Below are positions 41,766 through 52,276 of a stretch of DNA of 64,000 nucleotides, piece after piece. The notes under the pieces were generated by a model. The model was not told where the DNA came from. It did not search any database and worked only from the letters and a program-made list of their open reading frames with translations. The stretch is taken from NCBI RefSeq assembly GCF_003074135.1, contig NZ_PPDK01000001.1, positions 1,612,001-1,676,000 of the forward strand. Direction: 5' to 3'. The stretch's first letter is position 1. Each line of letters opens with the position of its first letter. Both the position numbers and the translations under genes were made by a program. Source of the stretch: Euzebya tangerina (lineage in GTDB: Bacteria > Actinomycetota > Nitriliruptoria > Euzebyales > Euzebyaceae).

Positions 41766-43187
41766 TTGAGTCCGAGCCCCCTTGCCGAACAATCGCCGCC
41801 GCGATTCACACTGCTGCTGATGGTGCTTCTGCTCTCACTCCTGGCAGCCGCCTGCGGGACCACCGACACCGGCACGGCCGACGATGCGAGCCCTGATGTC
41901 GCCGATGCCGACGACGGGGCTGATAATGGTGAGGAGGCAGACGACGAGAGCGATCCTGAGGATGACGCGGCTGCCGACAACAGCGCGGATGAGTCGGCCG
42001 ACGATTCGACCGACGACTCGGTCGACGAACCGACGGAACCAGCAGGGGCTGCCTCGTCTGGCGACGTCCCCGGTGTCACTGAGGACTCGATCCTGCTGGG
42101 GACGACGCTTCCGATCACCGGTGTGGCCGCCGCCGCGGGGGAGGGCTTGCTGGCCGGCATCACGATCGCCCTTGATGAGGCCAACGCCGAGGGCGGCATC
42201 GACGGTCGGATGCTCGAACTGGTCGCCCTCGATGATGGCTTCGACCCGCCTCGCCTGGTCTCCAACGCGCGCCGCCTGATCGAGGAGGAGGGCGTCTACG
42301 CGATGGCGTCACCAGCGGGATCGCAGGCGCTGCCTGGCATCTGGGACTTCGTCGAGGACGCCGGCACGATCGTCTGGGGTCCCGTGTCGCCCCAGGACCC
42401 GCAGATCCAGGAGGCCTACATCCTGGGCCCCGGCCGCGGCGAGCAGATGCAGATCTGCACCGACTACGCCGCCGAGCAGGGAATCACCCAGGTCGGTCTG
42501 ATCGGTCAGGACAACCAGTTGGGCGAGGAGGGCAACGCCGGCATGGAGGCCGCCACGGCCGCCAACGGTCTGGAGTACGTCGGGTTCGAGCGGGTCGAGG
42601 TCCTCAGCCAGGACATCAGTTCCGCGGTGCTCAACATGCGGGACGCCGGCGCCGAGGCGATCATGCTGGCGACGGACAACGTGCAAGCGGCCCTGATCAT
42701 GCAGGAGACCCAGACCCTCGGCTATGACGTGGTGCTGTGTGCCGACAATGGAGGGGGCGGCACGGGCGGCCCCAACACCGTTGACTCGGCCGGCGACGCG
42801 GCCGAGGGATTCATCGGCGGCCTGCAGGTCCAGCTGCCCACCAACACCGACAACGAGGCCGTTGCGGCCTGGCGTGAGCTCGCCGAGGCCTACACCGGCG
42901 AGGGATCGGCGCAGTCGACCAGCAACTTCTCGTTGCAGACCTACTACTACACCCGCGCTCTGCTCGAGATCCTGGACCGCCTGGACGGCGACCTGGCCTA
43001 CGAGAACTTCCACGCCGAAGCCGAGAGCCTGGTCGATGACCCGCTCGACCTGGGGGCACTGCCGATCCTTGCGTGTGGGCCATTGCCGGAGGGACACAGC
43101 TGTGCGTCGGGGGCGGCACTAGCCCAGTACAGCGTGGCCGACGAGACCTGGACCGTGATCCGGGACTTCATGGAGGCCAACGGGTAG
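41766..43187 (+). CDS. Branched-chain-amino-acid-type ABC transporter substrate-binding lipoprotein
   Basis: A lipoprotein of 473 residues. TTG 41766 is preferred (GAAAGGCGAG upstream). The signal LLLMVLLLSLLAAAC ends in a lipobox with C30. Residues ~35-95 are a very acidic Asp/Glu/Ala linker, then LGTTLPITGVAAAAGEGLLAGITIALDEAN begins a Leu/Ile/Val-binding (periplasmic-binding type I) domain. It delivers an extracellular ligand to the permease encoded next. Type I SBPs in catabolic clusters often bind aromatic or alicyclic acids rather than amino acids, and such a ligand would fit here. It is the first gene of a seven-gene run. Confidence 0.85.
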   Translation: MSPSPLAEQSPPRFTLLLMVLLLSLLAAACGTTDTGTADDASPDVADADDGADNGEEADDESDPEDDAAADNSADESADDSTDDSVDEPTEPAGAASSGDVPGVTEDSILLGTTLPITGVAAAAGEGLLAGITIALDEANAEGGIDGRMLELVALDDGFDPPRLVSNARRLIEEEGVYAMASPAGSQALPGIWDFVEDAGTIVWGPVSPQDPQIQEAYILGPGRGEQMQICTDYAAEQGITQVGLIGQDNQLGEEGNAGMEAATAANGLEYVGFERVEVLSQDISSAVLNMRDAGAEAIMLATDNVQAALIMQETQTLGYDVVLCADNGGGGTGGPNTVDSAGDAAEGFIGGLQVQLPTNTDNEAVAAWRELAEAYTGEGSAQSTSNFSLQTYYYTRALLEILDRLDGDLAYENFHAEAESLVDDPLDLGALPILACGPLPEGHSCASGAALAQYSVADETWTVIRDFMEANG

Positions 43188-43190
43188 CCC

Positions 43191-44051
43191 ATGCTGCAGC
43201 AGCTGATCGGCGGTCTGGAGGCCGGCAGTTCGTACGCCGTCATCGCCCTCGCGATCGTCGTGATCATGAAGTCGACCGACGTCCCCAACTTCGCCATGGC
43301 AGAGATGGGGTTGGTGGTGGCCTACGTCGCCTGGGGTCTCACCGAGATCGGGCTGTCCTTCCTTCCCGCGGTCGCGCTGTCGTTGGTGTTCGCAGCGATC
43401 TTCGGTGCGGCCATCGAGTTCGCCGCCCTCCGACCGCTCTCCGGGGCTTCGCACTTCCCCACGCTGCTGATGACCATCGGGCTGACGTTCGCCCTGGGAG
43501 CCGGTATCCACCTGCTTGCTGGATCGGCACCACAGTCCTTCCCCTCGCCGTGGCGCTCGGTCACCTACGACGTGGGCGGCCAGGTGATCTCCCTCTCCGC
43601 ACTCGTGACCATTGCGACCGGCTTCGTCGTGGCCCTGCTGCTGGGGCTGTTCTTCAAGACCTCATGGGGGGTCCAGATGCGGGCGATTGCCGAGGACCGG
43701 TCTGTCGCCCGGCTCCTCGGCATCAGCGCCGGGCGGGTCTCGGCCCTGGCCTGGGCGCTCGGGACCGTCATGGCCGGGGTTGCGCTGATCCTCGCCACGT
43801 CGTCGACGGTCCTGTCGCCGGGAATTGCCACCGCGCTGATCCTCAAGGGCTTCGTCGCCGCGGTGCTCGGTGGCTTCACGTCGATGACCGGCGCGTTCCT
43901 AGGTGGGCTGCTGATCGGCGTGCTGGAGAACCTGTCCGGTGCCTACATCTCCACCAGTTCCAAGTCGGCGATTGCGCTGCTGGTTGTCTTCGTCGTGCTG
44001 CTGTGGAAGCCCGAGGGGATGTTCGCCGCTGCCCGGGCCCGGGAGGTCTAG
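43191..44051 (+). CDS. ABC transporter permease, LivH-type
   Basis: A 286-residue integral membrane protein with about eight hydrophobic segments. GLEAGSSYAVIALAIVVIMKSTDVPNFAMAEMGL at the start is the LivH family signature. ATG 43191 is 3 nt after the SBP stop. It forms the transmembrane channel with the LivM-type permease, powered by the two ATPases that follow. Its stop overlaps the next start. Confidence 0.88.
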   Translation: MLQQLIGGLEAGSSYAVIALAIVVIMKSTDVPNFAMAEMGLVVAYVAWGLTEIGLSFLPAVALSLVFAAIFGAAIEFAALRPLSGASHFPTLLMTIGLTFALGAGIHLLAGSAPQSFPSPWRSVTYDVGGQVISLSALVTIATGFVVALLLGLFFKTSWGVQMRAIAEDRSVARLLGISAGRVSALAWALGTVMAGVALILATSSTVLSPGIATALILKGFVAAVLGGFTSMTGAFLGGLLIGVLENLSGAYISTSSKSAIALLVVFVVLLWKPEGMFAAARAREV

Positions 44052-45064
44052 TGGTCTCCCCGACCATCAAGCGTGCCGGCAGCATCGTGGCCCTTCTCGC
44101 GCTGCTCGGGTTCCTGGTTGCGGCGCCGTGGATCCTGAACTCCTATCGCGTGTTCGTGCTGGCCCTGATCATGATCTACTCCCTCAGCGTCCTTGGGTTC
44201 AACGCTCTGGTCGGCTGGTCGGGTCAGATCGGGCTTGCACAAGCCGGATTCATGGGGCTCGGCGCGTACGGCACCACACTGCTGCTGGAGCGCGGCTGGG
44301 ACTTCTGGGTCGCGCTGATCGTGATCGCCGCGATCGCCGCGGCCGCGGGCGCACTGGTCGGCTTCCCGGCCGTGCAACTCCGCGGGTTCTTCCTGGCGAT
44401 CGCCACACTCGCCTTCGGTGAGTTGATCGTACGCGGATTCGCCGAGGCGCGGGGGTTGACGGGCGGCGGGGCCGGGATGGGAGTGCCCATCTACCGGCTG
44501 TTCGGCCTGGATCAGACACGCAGCGCGTACGTCCTGACGTTGATGGTCAGCGCAGTCGGGTTCGTGATCCTCCATCGACTGCTGAACGGCCGGTTCGGGC
44601 GGACCCTCAAGGCCGTCCGTGATATCGACGTCGCCACCGGTCCCATCGGGATTCCGTCGGCCCGGTACAAGCTGATGGCCTTCTCACTGTCCGGCGTCGT
44701 GGGGGCCGTCGCAGGTGCACTCTTCGCACAACTGCAGGCCTTCATCTTCCCTGACATGTTCGGCGTGAACCTGCTGGTCATACTGCTGGTCATGCTGCTG
44801 GTCGGTGGCGTGGCCTCGATCTCCGGGTCGGTCATCGGCGCGATCTTCGGTGTGGTCGTGGTGGAACTCTTCCAGGACCTCGGGCAGTACCAACGGCTGG
44901 CGTACGGCTTCGCCCTGATCCTGGTGGTGCGCTTCCTGCCCGGTGGCATCGCCTCGATCCCGGCGCGACTCCGCGGCACGCGCTTGCTGGGCCGAGCTGC
45001 CGGTGAGCAAGCTGTCGGCGCCGCGACGGCCGATTCCTCGCGTGTCGCCGAGCGGGTCGGCTGA
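44051..45064 (+). CDS. ABC transporter permease, LivM-type
   Basis: A 337-residue membrane protein. VGWSGQIGLAQAGFMGLGAYG is the typical LivM segment near residue 55, with repeated hydrophobic helices and the RDIDVATGPIGIPSARYKL loop. GTG 44051 shares a base with the LivH stop (TAGTG). It partners the LivH protein in the channel. The C-terminal tail (~30 residues) is Ala/Gly/Arg-rich and probably cytoplasmic. It is followed by the LivG-type ATPase, which overlaps its stop. Confidence 0.88.
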   Translation: MVSPTIKRAGSIVALLALLGFLVAAPWILNSYRVFVLALIMIYSLSVLGFNALVGWSGQIGLAQAGFMGLGAYGTTLLLERGWDFWVALIVIAAIAAAAGALVGFPAVQLRGFFLAIATLAFGELIVRGFAEARGLTGGGAGMGVPIYRLFGLDQTRSAYVLTLMVSAVGFVILHRLLNGRFGRTLKAVRDIDVATGPIGIPSARYKLMAFSLSGVVGAVAGALFAQLQAFIFPDMFGVNLLVILLVMLLVGGVASISGSVIGAIFGVVVVELFQDLGQYQRLAYGFALILVVRFLPGGIASIPARLRGTRLLGRAAGEQAVGAATADSSRVAERVG

Positions 45065-45843
45065 TGGCCGACGTCCCCCTCAGCCTGACCGATCTGCGCG
45101 TCGCCTTCGGTGGCAACGTCGTCATGGACGGTGTCGACGTCGCCTTCGAGGACGGGTTCAACGGGCTCATCGGCCCCAACGGCGCTGGCAAGACCACCCT
45201 GTTCAACGTCGTCAACGGCTACGTTCGCCCTGATCGCGGCGAGGTGCGACTGTTCGACGAACTGCTGGATCCGAGCAAGCAGGCGCGGGTCGTCGCCGCC
45301 GGCGTCGGACGCACCTTCCAGGCCCCACGCCTGGTGGACGACATCACCGCCCGGGCCAACGTCCTACTCGGCATGCACCAGCGCTACCGCACCCCCCATG
45401 TGCTCGAACTGCTGGGCATCGGACGCGGCCGTACGGAGGAACACGACAGGCGACAGGAGGCGGAAGGACTGCTCAAGAAGTTCGGCCTGGGCGCCGAGGT
45501 CGACCAGGTGGCAGGCAACCTGCCCCTCGGCAGCCAGAAGCTGGTCGAGGTCGCGCGCGCCCTGGCCTGCGAACCGAGGGTCCTGTTGCTGGACGAGCCC
45601 GCCGCGGGACTCGGGGCCACCGACACCGACCGGCTGTTGGCCGGGCTGCGCGAGGTCATGGCTGCCCGCGACCTCTGCGTCGTCATCATCGAGCACGACC
45701 TGCAGTTGGTCATGGACCTCTGCCACATCGTCAGCGTCCTGCACGAGGGTCGGATCATCGCCCACGCTGACCCTGCCACGGTCGCTGCGGACCCACACGT
45801 CATCGAGGCCTACCTGGGAGCCAGCGTTGCTGCTGACCGTTGA
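45064..45843 (+). CDS. ABC transporter ATP-binding protein, LivG-type
   Basis: 259 residues. The Walker A GPNGAGKTT is near residue 38 and the Walker B VLLLDEP near residue 173. The signature motif reads LPLGSQKLVE, where Liv-type ATPases usually have LSYGQQ; the GSQ part is kept. The HDLQLV switch segment follows. It energises the permease pair. ATG 45064 overlaps the permease TGA (TGATG). Confidence 0.9.
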   Translation: MADVPLSLTDLRVAFGGNVVMDGVDVAFEDGFNGLIGPNGAGKTTLFNVVNGYVRPDRGEVRLFDELLDPSKQARVVAAGVGRTFQAPRLVDDITARANVLLGMHQRYRTPHVLELLGIGRGRTEEHDRRQEAEGLLKKFGLGAEVDQVAGNLPLGSQKLVEVARALACEPRVLLLDEPAAGLGATDTDRLLAGLREVMAARDLCVVIIEHDLQLVMDLCHIVSVLHEGRIIAHADPATVAADPHVIEAYLGASVAADR

Positions 45844-46582
45844 GGACCTGATCAGCGGGTACGGGCGCCTCGAGGTGCTCCACGGCGTGTCGCTCGAGGT
45901 CGGCGAGGGTGAGATCATCTCGGTCCTGGGGGCCAACGGGGCCGGCAAGACCACGTTGCTCAGGACCATCTCGGGGCTGCTGCCGACGTGGAACGGCACC
46001 ACGGTCTTCGACGGTGCCACCGTCACCGGACACCCGCCTGAGCGGGTCACGGCCGCGGGCCTCGGGCACCTCCCCGAGGGACGTGGGATCCTGCAGACCT
46101 TGACAGTGGCCGAAAACCTGCAGATCGCCACCGTCGTGCGTCGTGACGGCACGCAGGCCATCGCCGCCGACACCGACCGAATGCTGGAGCTGTTCCCCCC
46201 ACTGGCAGGTCGGCTGTCAGAACGGGCTGGCGCTCTGTCCGGTGGGCAACAGCAGATGCTCGCGATTGCCCGGTCGCTGATGGCACGACCTCGACTGATC
46301 ATGGTGGATGAGCTCAGCTTCGGACTGGCGCCGAACCTGGTCCATCAACTGTTCGAGGTCATCGTCGACCTGCGCGAGCAGGGCACCACCTTCCTCCTGG
46401 TCGAGCAGCACGCCAGCGTCCTCGACTTCAGTGACCGCACCTACGTCATTCGCACCGGGCGTGTCGCCTTCGAGGGGCCCTCGGCGGAACTGCAGGACGC
46501 TGACGAGCTGGTCCGCTCCTACCTCGGAGGCGGCGGAGCCCCCGAGGCGACGTCGGGCTTCAAGACGAGCGGACCCGTCTGA
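45827..46582 (+). CDS. ABC transporter ATP-binding protein, LivF-type
   Basis: 251 residues. Walker A GANGAGKTT, signature LSGGQQQM and Walker B LIMVDELS are all present, with the EQH switch. TTG 45827 is chosen: GGAG lies about 7 nt upstream and it places MLLTVEDLISGYG at the N-terminus as in LivF proteins. The start overlaps the LivG 3' end by 17 nt. Both ATPases probably form the importer's catalytic dimer. Its TGA overlaps the aldolase start. Confidence 0.88.
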   Translation: MLLTVEDLISGYGRLEVLHGVSLEVGEGEIISVLGANGAGKTTLLRTISGLLPTWNGTTVFDGATVTGHPPERVTAAGLGHLPEGRGILQTLTVAENLQIATVVRRDGTQAIAADTDRMLELFPPLAGRLSERAGALSGGQQQMLAIARSLMARPRLIMVDELSFGLAPNLVHQLFEVIVDLREQGTTFLLVEQHASVLDFSDRTYVIRTGRVAFEGPSAELQDADELVRSYLGGGGAPEATSGFKTSGPV

Positions 46583-47361
46583 TGGCTGCTGGCGAAGGTC
46601 GCATCGACCAGGCACTCGGCGAGGGCAGCCCCTTCCCGTCGGTCTGGCCCGAGGCGCCGCCGGAGTTGACCGCGCCACAGCTCGTCGCGCTCAGTGCACG
46701 GATCCTTGCACGCGCCGGCCACGCGCTGGACGTCGCCGGTCACATCACGCTCATGCGAGACGACGAGACGATGTGGACCACGCCGTACGGGAAGTGGTGG
46801 CATGAGCTGACCGCCTCCGACATCCTGCTGGTCGATGCCAACGGCACGGTCCTCGAAGGTCCGTGGGACGTGACGCCCGCCATCTTCATCCACACCGAGA
46901 TCCATCGGGTCAGACCCGACGCCAAAGTTGTCATCCACAACCATCCGGAGTGGTCGACCCTGCTGGCGACCATGCATCGCCTGCCCCAGATCACCGATCA
47001 GCAGGCCTGCATGTTCGAGGGCGAGATGGTGCTGCACGACGACTTCGCCGGCGGGGTCGACACGGCCGAGAGCGGCGCGAGCCTGGCCGAACGAGTCGCG
47101 GAGGCCAGCGTCGTCGTGCTGGCCCACGAGGGGATCATCGTGATGGGCTCCACCGTCCAGGAGGCCACGTACAAGTTCGAGACGTTCGAACGGACCTGCC
47201 GGCTGAACGCCCGTGCGTGGATGACGGGTCAGGAGCCGGTGGAGGTACCGCAGGACAAGCGCGCACGGTTGAAGGCGATGTTGCTGCGTTACTCCACGAC
47301 GTTCTACTGGAACGGTGTGGTGCGGCAGGAGCTGGCTGCAGACCCGCGCGTCCTCGACTGA
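46582..47361 (+). CDS. Class II aldolase/adducin-family protein
   Basis: 259 residues of the class II (zinc) aldolase fold. VVIHNHPEW (about residue 114) and VLAHEG (about residue 177) supply the His residues that bind Zn2+ in this family. Family members cleave or decarboxylate sugar phosphates or ring-derived hydroxy-acids, and the substrate cannot be told from sequence. ATG 46582 overlaps the LivF stop (TGATG), so it is translated with the importer, suggesting it acts on the imported compound or a product. Confidence 0.82.
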   Translation: MAAGEGRIDQALGEGSPFPSVWPEAPPELTAPQLVALSARILARAGHALDVAGHITLMRDDETMWTTPYGKWWHELTASDILLVDANGTVLEGPWDVTPAIFIHTEIHRVRPDAKVVIHNHPEWSTLLATMHRLPQITDQQACMFEGEMVLHDDFAGGVDTAESGASLAERVAEASVVVLAHEGIIVMGSTVQEATYKFETFERTCRLNARAWMTGQEPVEVPQDKRARLKAMLLRYSTTFYWNGVVRQELAADPRVLD

Positions 47362-47367
47362 GCGCAC

Positions 47368-48576
47368 GTGAGAACGCCCGATGCCGACGCCGACGTCGGG
47401 CACACAGCAGGGCAGGCGACCGTCGTGGTCGTGGCGACCGTCGCCATCGGGTTGGGCGCCGCGATCGGCTTCCTCTACGGCTACCTGGCGGTGGCACTGC
47501 GGTCCGACCTCGGGCTGTCCCGCGGACAGGTGGGTCTCCTTGTCGGCCTCTACTTCGGCAGCACAGGGCTCGGCTCCATCGGCGGTGGCGTCATCGTCGA
47601 TCGGATGGGCGCGCGACTGGCCGTGGTCGCCAACCTGGTCACGGTCAGTGCTGTGGCGGGGTTGATCGTGCTACTCGACACCTACCTGGTCCTGCTGGTG
47701 GCTTCCGTCGTCGCCGGGCTGGCCTACTCACTGGGAAACGCCGGCACCAACATGGCGATCGGCGTGGCGGTGGCACCGGCCAACCGGGGTCTGGCCCTGA
47801 CCATCAAGACCGGTGGTGTGCCTGCCATGGCCACGATCGCGGCCCTGACCGCGCCCTGGGCAGCCGCACGGATCGGCTGGCAGCCCATCATCGGTGTCGT
47901 CGGCGTGCTGGCCGGACTGGTGGCCTGCGGTGCGATGCTGCTGTTGCCCACCGATCGTCCGCAGCGGGCCACGTCGCGGTCCGGGGTGTTGCCGTCGGGC
48001 TTCTACTGGTTCCCGGTCGCGTCATTCCTGCTGGTCGCAGGATCCCAGCCGCTGTTCAGCTGGTCGGTCAGTTGGCTGGAGGAGGTTCACGACACCTCCG
48101 TCGGTGCGGCCGGCGCCCTGTCGGCCGTCGCGACCGCATCCGGAGTGGTGGGGATGGTCCTGGTCGGCCGGCGCTCCGACGTCCTCGGCAGCTCGCGGCG
48201 CACAACCGTCATCGCGGTCATGGCGGCCGTCTGCTCCGTGGGGACGGTGGGGTTGGCGATCGGTGCGCGGGTGACGCTGGCCAGCGGTGTCGTCGCGCTC
48301 AGCGTCGCGACCGCGACCCAACTGGGTGCCATCGGCGTGATGCACGCGGCGGTTGTTGATGCCGCCCCGCAGGCGATCGGCCGCGGCTCCGGGGTGACCA
48401 TGACGGGGTACTACCTGGGGGCGCTCATCTCGCCCACGGCCTTCGGCTGGCTGGTCGACATCACCGGCGACTACGGCGCGGCCTGGGCAGCGTGTGCCCT
48501 CGCCTTGATCGGTTCGGCGCTCGCCTTCAGCCGTGCCGGCAAACGGCCGTTGCCGGCCGAATCGACCGTTTGGTAG
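47368..48576 (+). CDS. MFS transporter
   Basis: A 402-residue polytopic membrane protein with about 12 hydrophobic segments in two halves. The MFS motif (GGGVIVDRMGARLAV) lies between segments 2 and 3, and a related GMVLVGRRSDVLGSS follows mid-protein. It likely exports or imports a cluster metabolite by H+ coupling. GTG 47368 is 6 nt after the aldolase stop, making it the last gene of the importer operon. Its stop codon lies within operator site 11 (48559-48579). Confidence 0.85.
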   Translation: MRTPDADADVGHTAGQATVVVVATVAIGLGAAIGFLYGYLAVALRSDLGLSRGQVGLLVGLYFGSTGLGSIGGGVIVDRMGARLAVVANLVTVSAVAGLIVLLDTYLVLLVASVVAGLAYSLGNAGTNMAIGVAVAPANRGLALTIKTGGVPAMATIAALTAPWAAARIGWQPIIGVVGVLAGLVACGAMLLLPTDRPQRATSRSGVLPSGFYWFPVASFLLVAGSQPLFSWSVSWLEEVHDTSVGAAGALSAVATASGVVGMVLVGRRSDVLGSSRRTTVIAVMAAVCSVGTVGLAIGARVTLASGVVALSVATATQLGAIGVMHAAVVDAAPQAIGRGSGVTMTGYYLGALISPTAFGWLVDITGDYGAAWAACALALIGSALAFSRAGKRPLPAESTVW

Positions 48577-48579
48577 GTT
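48559..48579. promoter_or_regulatory. Operator site 11 before the molybdenum hydroxylase operon
   Basis: On the minus strand it reads ACCTACCAAACGGTCGATTC (48560-48579); the ACCAAACGGTCG core is shared with site 8, but the other half-site is degenerate (GAT for GGT). It overlaps the MFS stop and lies 31 nt before ATG 48610. Confidence 0.55.
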
Positions 48580-48609
48580 CCGGCCCCATCTACGGAGGAA
48601 GGCAGTTTC

Positions 48610-50946
48610 ATGTCCCTGGTCGGCGCGGCAGTCCTGCGCAAGGAGGATCCGAACCTGCTCGTCGGAAGGGGCACCTTCACCGACGACCTGCATCCGGCCG
48701 GCACGGCCTTCATGGCGTTCGTTCGGAGCCCGGAAGCGCATGCGCGAATCACGGGCATCGACACGTCGGCCGCCGCCGACATGCCCGGTGTGCACGGCGT
48801 GTGGAGCCTGGCTGAGCTCAGCCTGGGAGAGGGGGAGGGAATCCCACCACTCCCCGGTGTCCCCGGCCTGGAGCGGCCTGCTCTTGCCGACGGTGTCGTG
48901 CGCTTCGCGGGCGAACCCGTCGCGGTGCTGGTTGCGGACGACCGCTACCTGGCTGCGGATGCCGTGGAGGCCGTCGACGTCGACTACGAGCCACTTCCGG
49001 CTGTGGCGTCGATACCAGCGGCGCTGGCCGAGGACGCACCTCTCCTGTATGAGCCCGTGGGCAGCAACGTCGTGTTCGGGATCCCCTGGGAGGACGACGC
49101 CGAGGCCGAACTTGCGGCGGCACAGAACCGCACGTCGATCCGACTGGTGAACCAACGCTGCGCACCCGTGCCACTTGAACCCATGGTGATCCTGGCTGAC
49201 GCGAGTGCTGAGGGCCTGACGGTCCACGTCACCTTCCAGGCACCACACCACCTGCGGACCAAGCTGGCCGGGTGGCTGGGCGAGAAGGAGCACCGCATCC
49301 GCGTCATCGCACCCGACGTCGGCGGCGGCTTCGGGTCGAAGATCAACTTCACCCCGGAACTGTTCCTGGCACCGCTGCTGTCCCGACAGCTCGGCCGTCC
49401 CGTCAAGCACTGTCAGACCCGCTCTGAGGCCATGCAACTCATGTACCACGGGCGGGACCAGATCCACGATGTCGAGGTCGGCTTCGACGACGACGGCCGT
49501 GTCCGCGCGCTGCGCAACATGATCTCCCAGAACGTCGGTGGCTACCCGGATCCCAACGGGATGGGCATGGCGGTTCTGACGACCTGGATGAGCGCAGGCT
49601 GCTATAAGATCGACAAGGTTGCTGCCGGCTTCCAGAACGTCGTGACCAACACGACACCCATTGCCGCCTACCGTGGTGCCGGCCGGCCGGAAGCCACCTA
49701 CATGATCGAACGCGTCATGGACCTGGTCGCTGACGAGACCGGTCTCGACCCGGCCGATGTCCGTCGCCGCAACTTCATCGGACCCGACGAGTTCCCCTTC
49801 TCTCAACCCCATGCCGAGGCGGTCCACTACGACACCGGCAACTACGAGGCAGCCCTGGACAAGCTGCTCGAGATGCTCGACTACGACACGCTGAAACAGG
49901 AACAGGCGGCGCGTCGTGACGATCCTGACCGGCCGCTGATGGGCATCGGCATGTCCACCTGGGTCGAGATCGCAAGCTTCGGACCCCGCGGGTCACTGGA
50001 GGGCTTCGGTCACCTCGGCTCGTGGGAGTCCGCCAAGGTGCGGTTGCAGCCCGACGGCTCGGTGGTTGTCAATGTAGGCAGTGCGCCTCACGGACAGGGC
50101 CACGAGACCGCGTTCGCAATGATCGCTGCCGACGAGTTGGGGGTTGACTACGACAACATCATCGTCCGGGCCGGCGACACCGAGACGATGCCACAGGGCA
50201 TCGGCACGATGGGATCGCGATCGGTGCCGATCGCCGGATCGGCGGTCAAGGCCGCCTCGGAGAAGATCCTGGTCAAGGCCAAGGAGATCGCCGCCCACCT
50301 CATCGAGGCCAACCCCGATGACCTTGAGCTCCGTGACGGGGGCTTCGGCGTCATAGGCAGCCCTGAGGATCATGTCAACTGGCAAGCGGTCGCCCACGCC
50401 AGCTTCCAGCCCGGCCAGCTGCCCGAGGGAGTGGCAGCGGGTGGACTGGACGAGCAGGTGTTCCAGGAGGTGCCGAACTTCACCTACCCGTCGGGCGCGT
50501 ACGGCTGCGTCGTCGGCATCGACCGTGATACCGGCGAGGTGCGGGTGGAGCGGTATGTGCTGGTCGACGACTGCGGCACCGTGATCAACCCGCTGCTCGC
50601 GAAGGGGCAGGTCCACGGCGGTGCTGCACAGGGCATCGCGCAGGCGCTGTACGAGGCCGTGGTCTACGACGACGCGGGCCAGCCACAGACGTCGTCCCTG
50701 TTGGACTACCTGGCCCCGGCCGCGACCGAGTTGCCGGCCTTCGAGGAAGGTCGGGTATCCACCCCGACACCGGTCAACCCCCTGGGCGCCAAGGGCATCG
50801 GCGAGTCGGGGGCCATCGGCTCACCGCCGGCCGTCGTCAACGCGGTCGTCGACGCGCTCAGCCACCTGGGCGTCCGGCACCTCGACATGCCGCTGAGCCC
50901 CGAGAAGGTCTGGAACGCGATGAACGACAACGGAGCCACGTCATGA
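48610..50946 (+). CDS. Xanthine dehydrogenase-family molybdenum hydroxylase, large (Mo-MCD) subunit
   Basis: A 778-residue molybdopterin-binding subunit. GRGTFTDDL at the N-terminus, [13 protein letters not shown] (~residue 236) and the C-terminal [20 protein letters not shown] with the catalytic Glu are characteristic. The active-site loop is AYRGAGR, not the AYxCSFR of form I CO dehydrogenases, so it is a general hydroxylase of heterocyclic or carbonyl substrates. ATG 48610 follows GGAGGAAGG. It is first in an L-S-M order operon; the overlapping 2Fe-2S and FAD genes follow. Confidence 0.9.
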   Translation: MSLVGAAVLRKEDPNLLVGRGTFTDDLHPAGTAFMAFVRSPEAHARITGIDTSAAADMPGVHGVWSLAELSLGEGEGIPPLPGVPGLERPALADGVVRFAGEPVAVLVADDRYLAADAVEAVDVDYEPLPAVASIPAALAEDAPLLYEPVGSNVVFGIPWEDDAEAELAAAQNRTSIRLVNQRCAPVPLEPMVILADASAEGLTVHVTFQAPHHLRTKLAGWLGEKEHRIRVIAPDVGGGFGSKINFTPELFLAPLLSRQLGRPVKHCQTRSEAMQLMYHGRDQIHDVEVGFDDDGRVRALRNMISQNVGGYPDPNGMGMAVLTTWMSAGCYKIDKVAAGFQNVVTNTTPIAAYRGAGRPEATYMIERVMDLVADETGLDPADVRRRNFIGPDEFPFSQPHAEAVHYDTGNYEAALDKLLEMLDYDTLKQEQAARRDDPDRPLMGIGMSTWVEIASFGPRGSLEGFGHLGSWESAKVRLQPDGSVVVNVGSAPHGQGHETAFAMIAADELGVDYDNIIVRAGDTETMPQGIGTMGSRSVPIAGSAVKAASEKILVKAKEIAAHLIEANPDDLELRDGGFGVIGSPEDHVNWQAVAHASFQPGQLPEGVAAGGLDEQVFQEVPNFTYPSGAYGCVVGIDRDTGEVRVERYVLVDDCGTVINPLLAKGQVHGGAAQGIAQALYEAVVYDDAGQPQTSSLLDYLAPAATELPAFEEGRVSTPTPVNPLGAKGIGESGAIGSPPAVVNAVVDALSHLGVRHLDMPLSPEKVWNAMNDNGATS

Positions 50947-51449
50947 CAGAGGTACGCATCTCCATCAACGGGGAGTCTCGCGACCACGATGTCGACCCGC
51001 GCACGTTGCTGGTCCACTACATCCGCGAGACGCGGCGCCTCACCGGCACCCACGTCGGGTGTGACACCTCCAACTGCGGCGCCTGCACGGTCCTGCTCGA
51101 CGGTGCCCCGGTCAAGTCCTGCACGGTGCTTGCCGCGCAGGCTGACGGCGCCGAGATCACGACTGTTGAGGGACTGGCGACCAACGGGACCCGCTCGCCG
51201 GTCCAAGAGGGGTTCCGCCAGAAACACGGCTTGCAGTGCGGCTACTGCACGCCCGGCTTCCTGGTGGCCGCCACGGCCTTGCTGGAGGAGAACCCGGACC
51301 CGACCGAGCAGGAGATCCGTGAGGGCCTGGAGGGCAACCTCTGTCGCTGCACCGGGTACGCCATGATCGTGGACTCCGTCCGCTGGGCGGCCGAGCACCC
51401 CGAGGGTCATGTCCCCACCGACACCGCTGGAGCAGAGGTGGCTTCGTGA
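50943..51449 (+). CDS. Molybdenum hydroxylase [2Fe-2S] subunit
   Basis: A 168-residue subunit with two [2Fe-2S] domains. [15 protein letters not shown] provides the plant-type ligands and [11 protein letters not shown]...LCRCTGY the helical second cluster. It passes electrons from the molybdenum centre to FAD. ATG 50943 overlaps the large-subunit stop (ATGA) and its stop overlaps the next start (GTGA). The C-terminal tail is short and hydrophilic. Confidence 0.95.
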   Translation: MTEVRISINGESRDHDVDPRTLLVHYIRETRRLTGTHVGCDTSNCGACTVLLDGAPVKSCTVLAAQADGAEITTVEGLATNGTRSPVQEGFRQKHGLQCGYCTPGFLVAATALLEENPDPTEQEIREGLEGNLCRCTGYAMIVDSVRWAAEHPEGHVPTDTAGAEVAS

Positions 51450-52261
51450 TCCCGCCTGCGTTTGAGTACGTCCGCGCCGATTCAGCCGATCAGGCTGTGG
51501 CGCTGCTGGCCGACCACGGCGACGACGCCACGGTGCTTGCCGGTGGCCAGTCCTTGATCCCGCTGCTGAAGATGCGGCTGGCCGACCCAGGCGTGCTGGT
51601 CGACCTCGGTCGGGCAGACGATCTGCGCTACGTCACGGCCTCCGACGGCGTCGTCGCGATCGGGGCGATGACCAGCCATAGGACCCTCGAGACCGACCAG
51701 ACCGTGGCCGATCACGCGCCGCTGCTGGCACACGCGGCCGGACTGGTCGGTGACCGGCAGGTGCGGTCGATGGGAACCATCGGTGGCTCGGTGTCACACG
51801 GAGACCCGGCGGCCGACTACCCGGCGGTGTTGACCGCTCTCGGCGGTGAGGTCGTGTTGCGAGGACCCGACGGGACGCGGACGGTGCCAGCGTCGGACTT
51901 CTTCACCGGCTTCCTGGAAACCGCTCGGGAAGAGGGAGAGTTGGTCACCGAGGTCCGGGTGCCGACGCATGACGCATTCGGGTACGCGAAGTTCCGCCGA
52001 CGTGCGCAGGACTGGGCCATCGTCGGCGCCGCCGCGGCGAGGGTGAACGGCGGTGTCGGCGTCGCACTGATGAACATGGGTTCGACACCGATCCGTGCCT
52101 CGGCGGTGGAGTCGGCGGTCGGTGAGGGTGCGGGCTCCGCGGACGCCGCGAGTGTGGCCGCGGAGGGCACCAGCCCCACCGGTGATTCGCATGCCACGCC
52201 GGAGTATCGCCGCCACCTCGCCACCGTGATGGTCAGGCGGGCTCTGGACCAACTGGGCTGA
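51446..52261 (+). CDS. Molybdenum hydroxylase FAD-binding subunit
   Basis: A 271-residue CoxM-type protein. [16 protein letters not shown] at the start, [16 protein letters not shown] (~residue 30), and [19 protein letters not shown] (~residue 112) are FAD-contact segments. An Ala/Ser/Thr/Gly-rich segment (about 225-255) near the C-terminus is probably a flexible loop. GTG 51446 overlaps the 2Fe-2S gene. It completes the three-subunit enzyme and ends at the hairpin at 52277. Confidence 0.93.
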   Translation: MIPPAFEYVRADSADQAVALLADHGDDATVLAGGQSLIPLLKMRLADPGVLVDLGRADDLRYVTASDGVVAIGAMTSHRTLETDQTVADHAPLLAHAAGLVGDRQVRSMGTIGGSVSHGDPAADYPAVLTALGGEVVLRGPDGTRTVPASDFFTGFLETAREEGELVTEVRVPTHDAFGYAKFRRRAQDWAIVGAAAARVNGGVGVALMNMGSTPIRASAVESAVGEGAGSADAASVAAEGTSPTGDSHATPEYRRHLATVMVRRALDQLG

Positions 52262-52276
52262 CCTAGTACGCCGGCT

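Noticed and set aside
46863-48359. 498-residue frame across the aldolase and MFS genes
   Set aside because: It overlaps two genes with clear domains and start/stop coupling; its product is Arg/Gly-rich, as expected for off-frame translation.
48610-52261. Aerobic carbon-monoxide dehydrogenase assignment
   Set aside because: The large subunit has AYRGAGR, not the CO-dehydrogenase AYxCSFR loop; it is a general xanthine-dehydrogenase-type hydroxylase.
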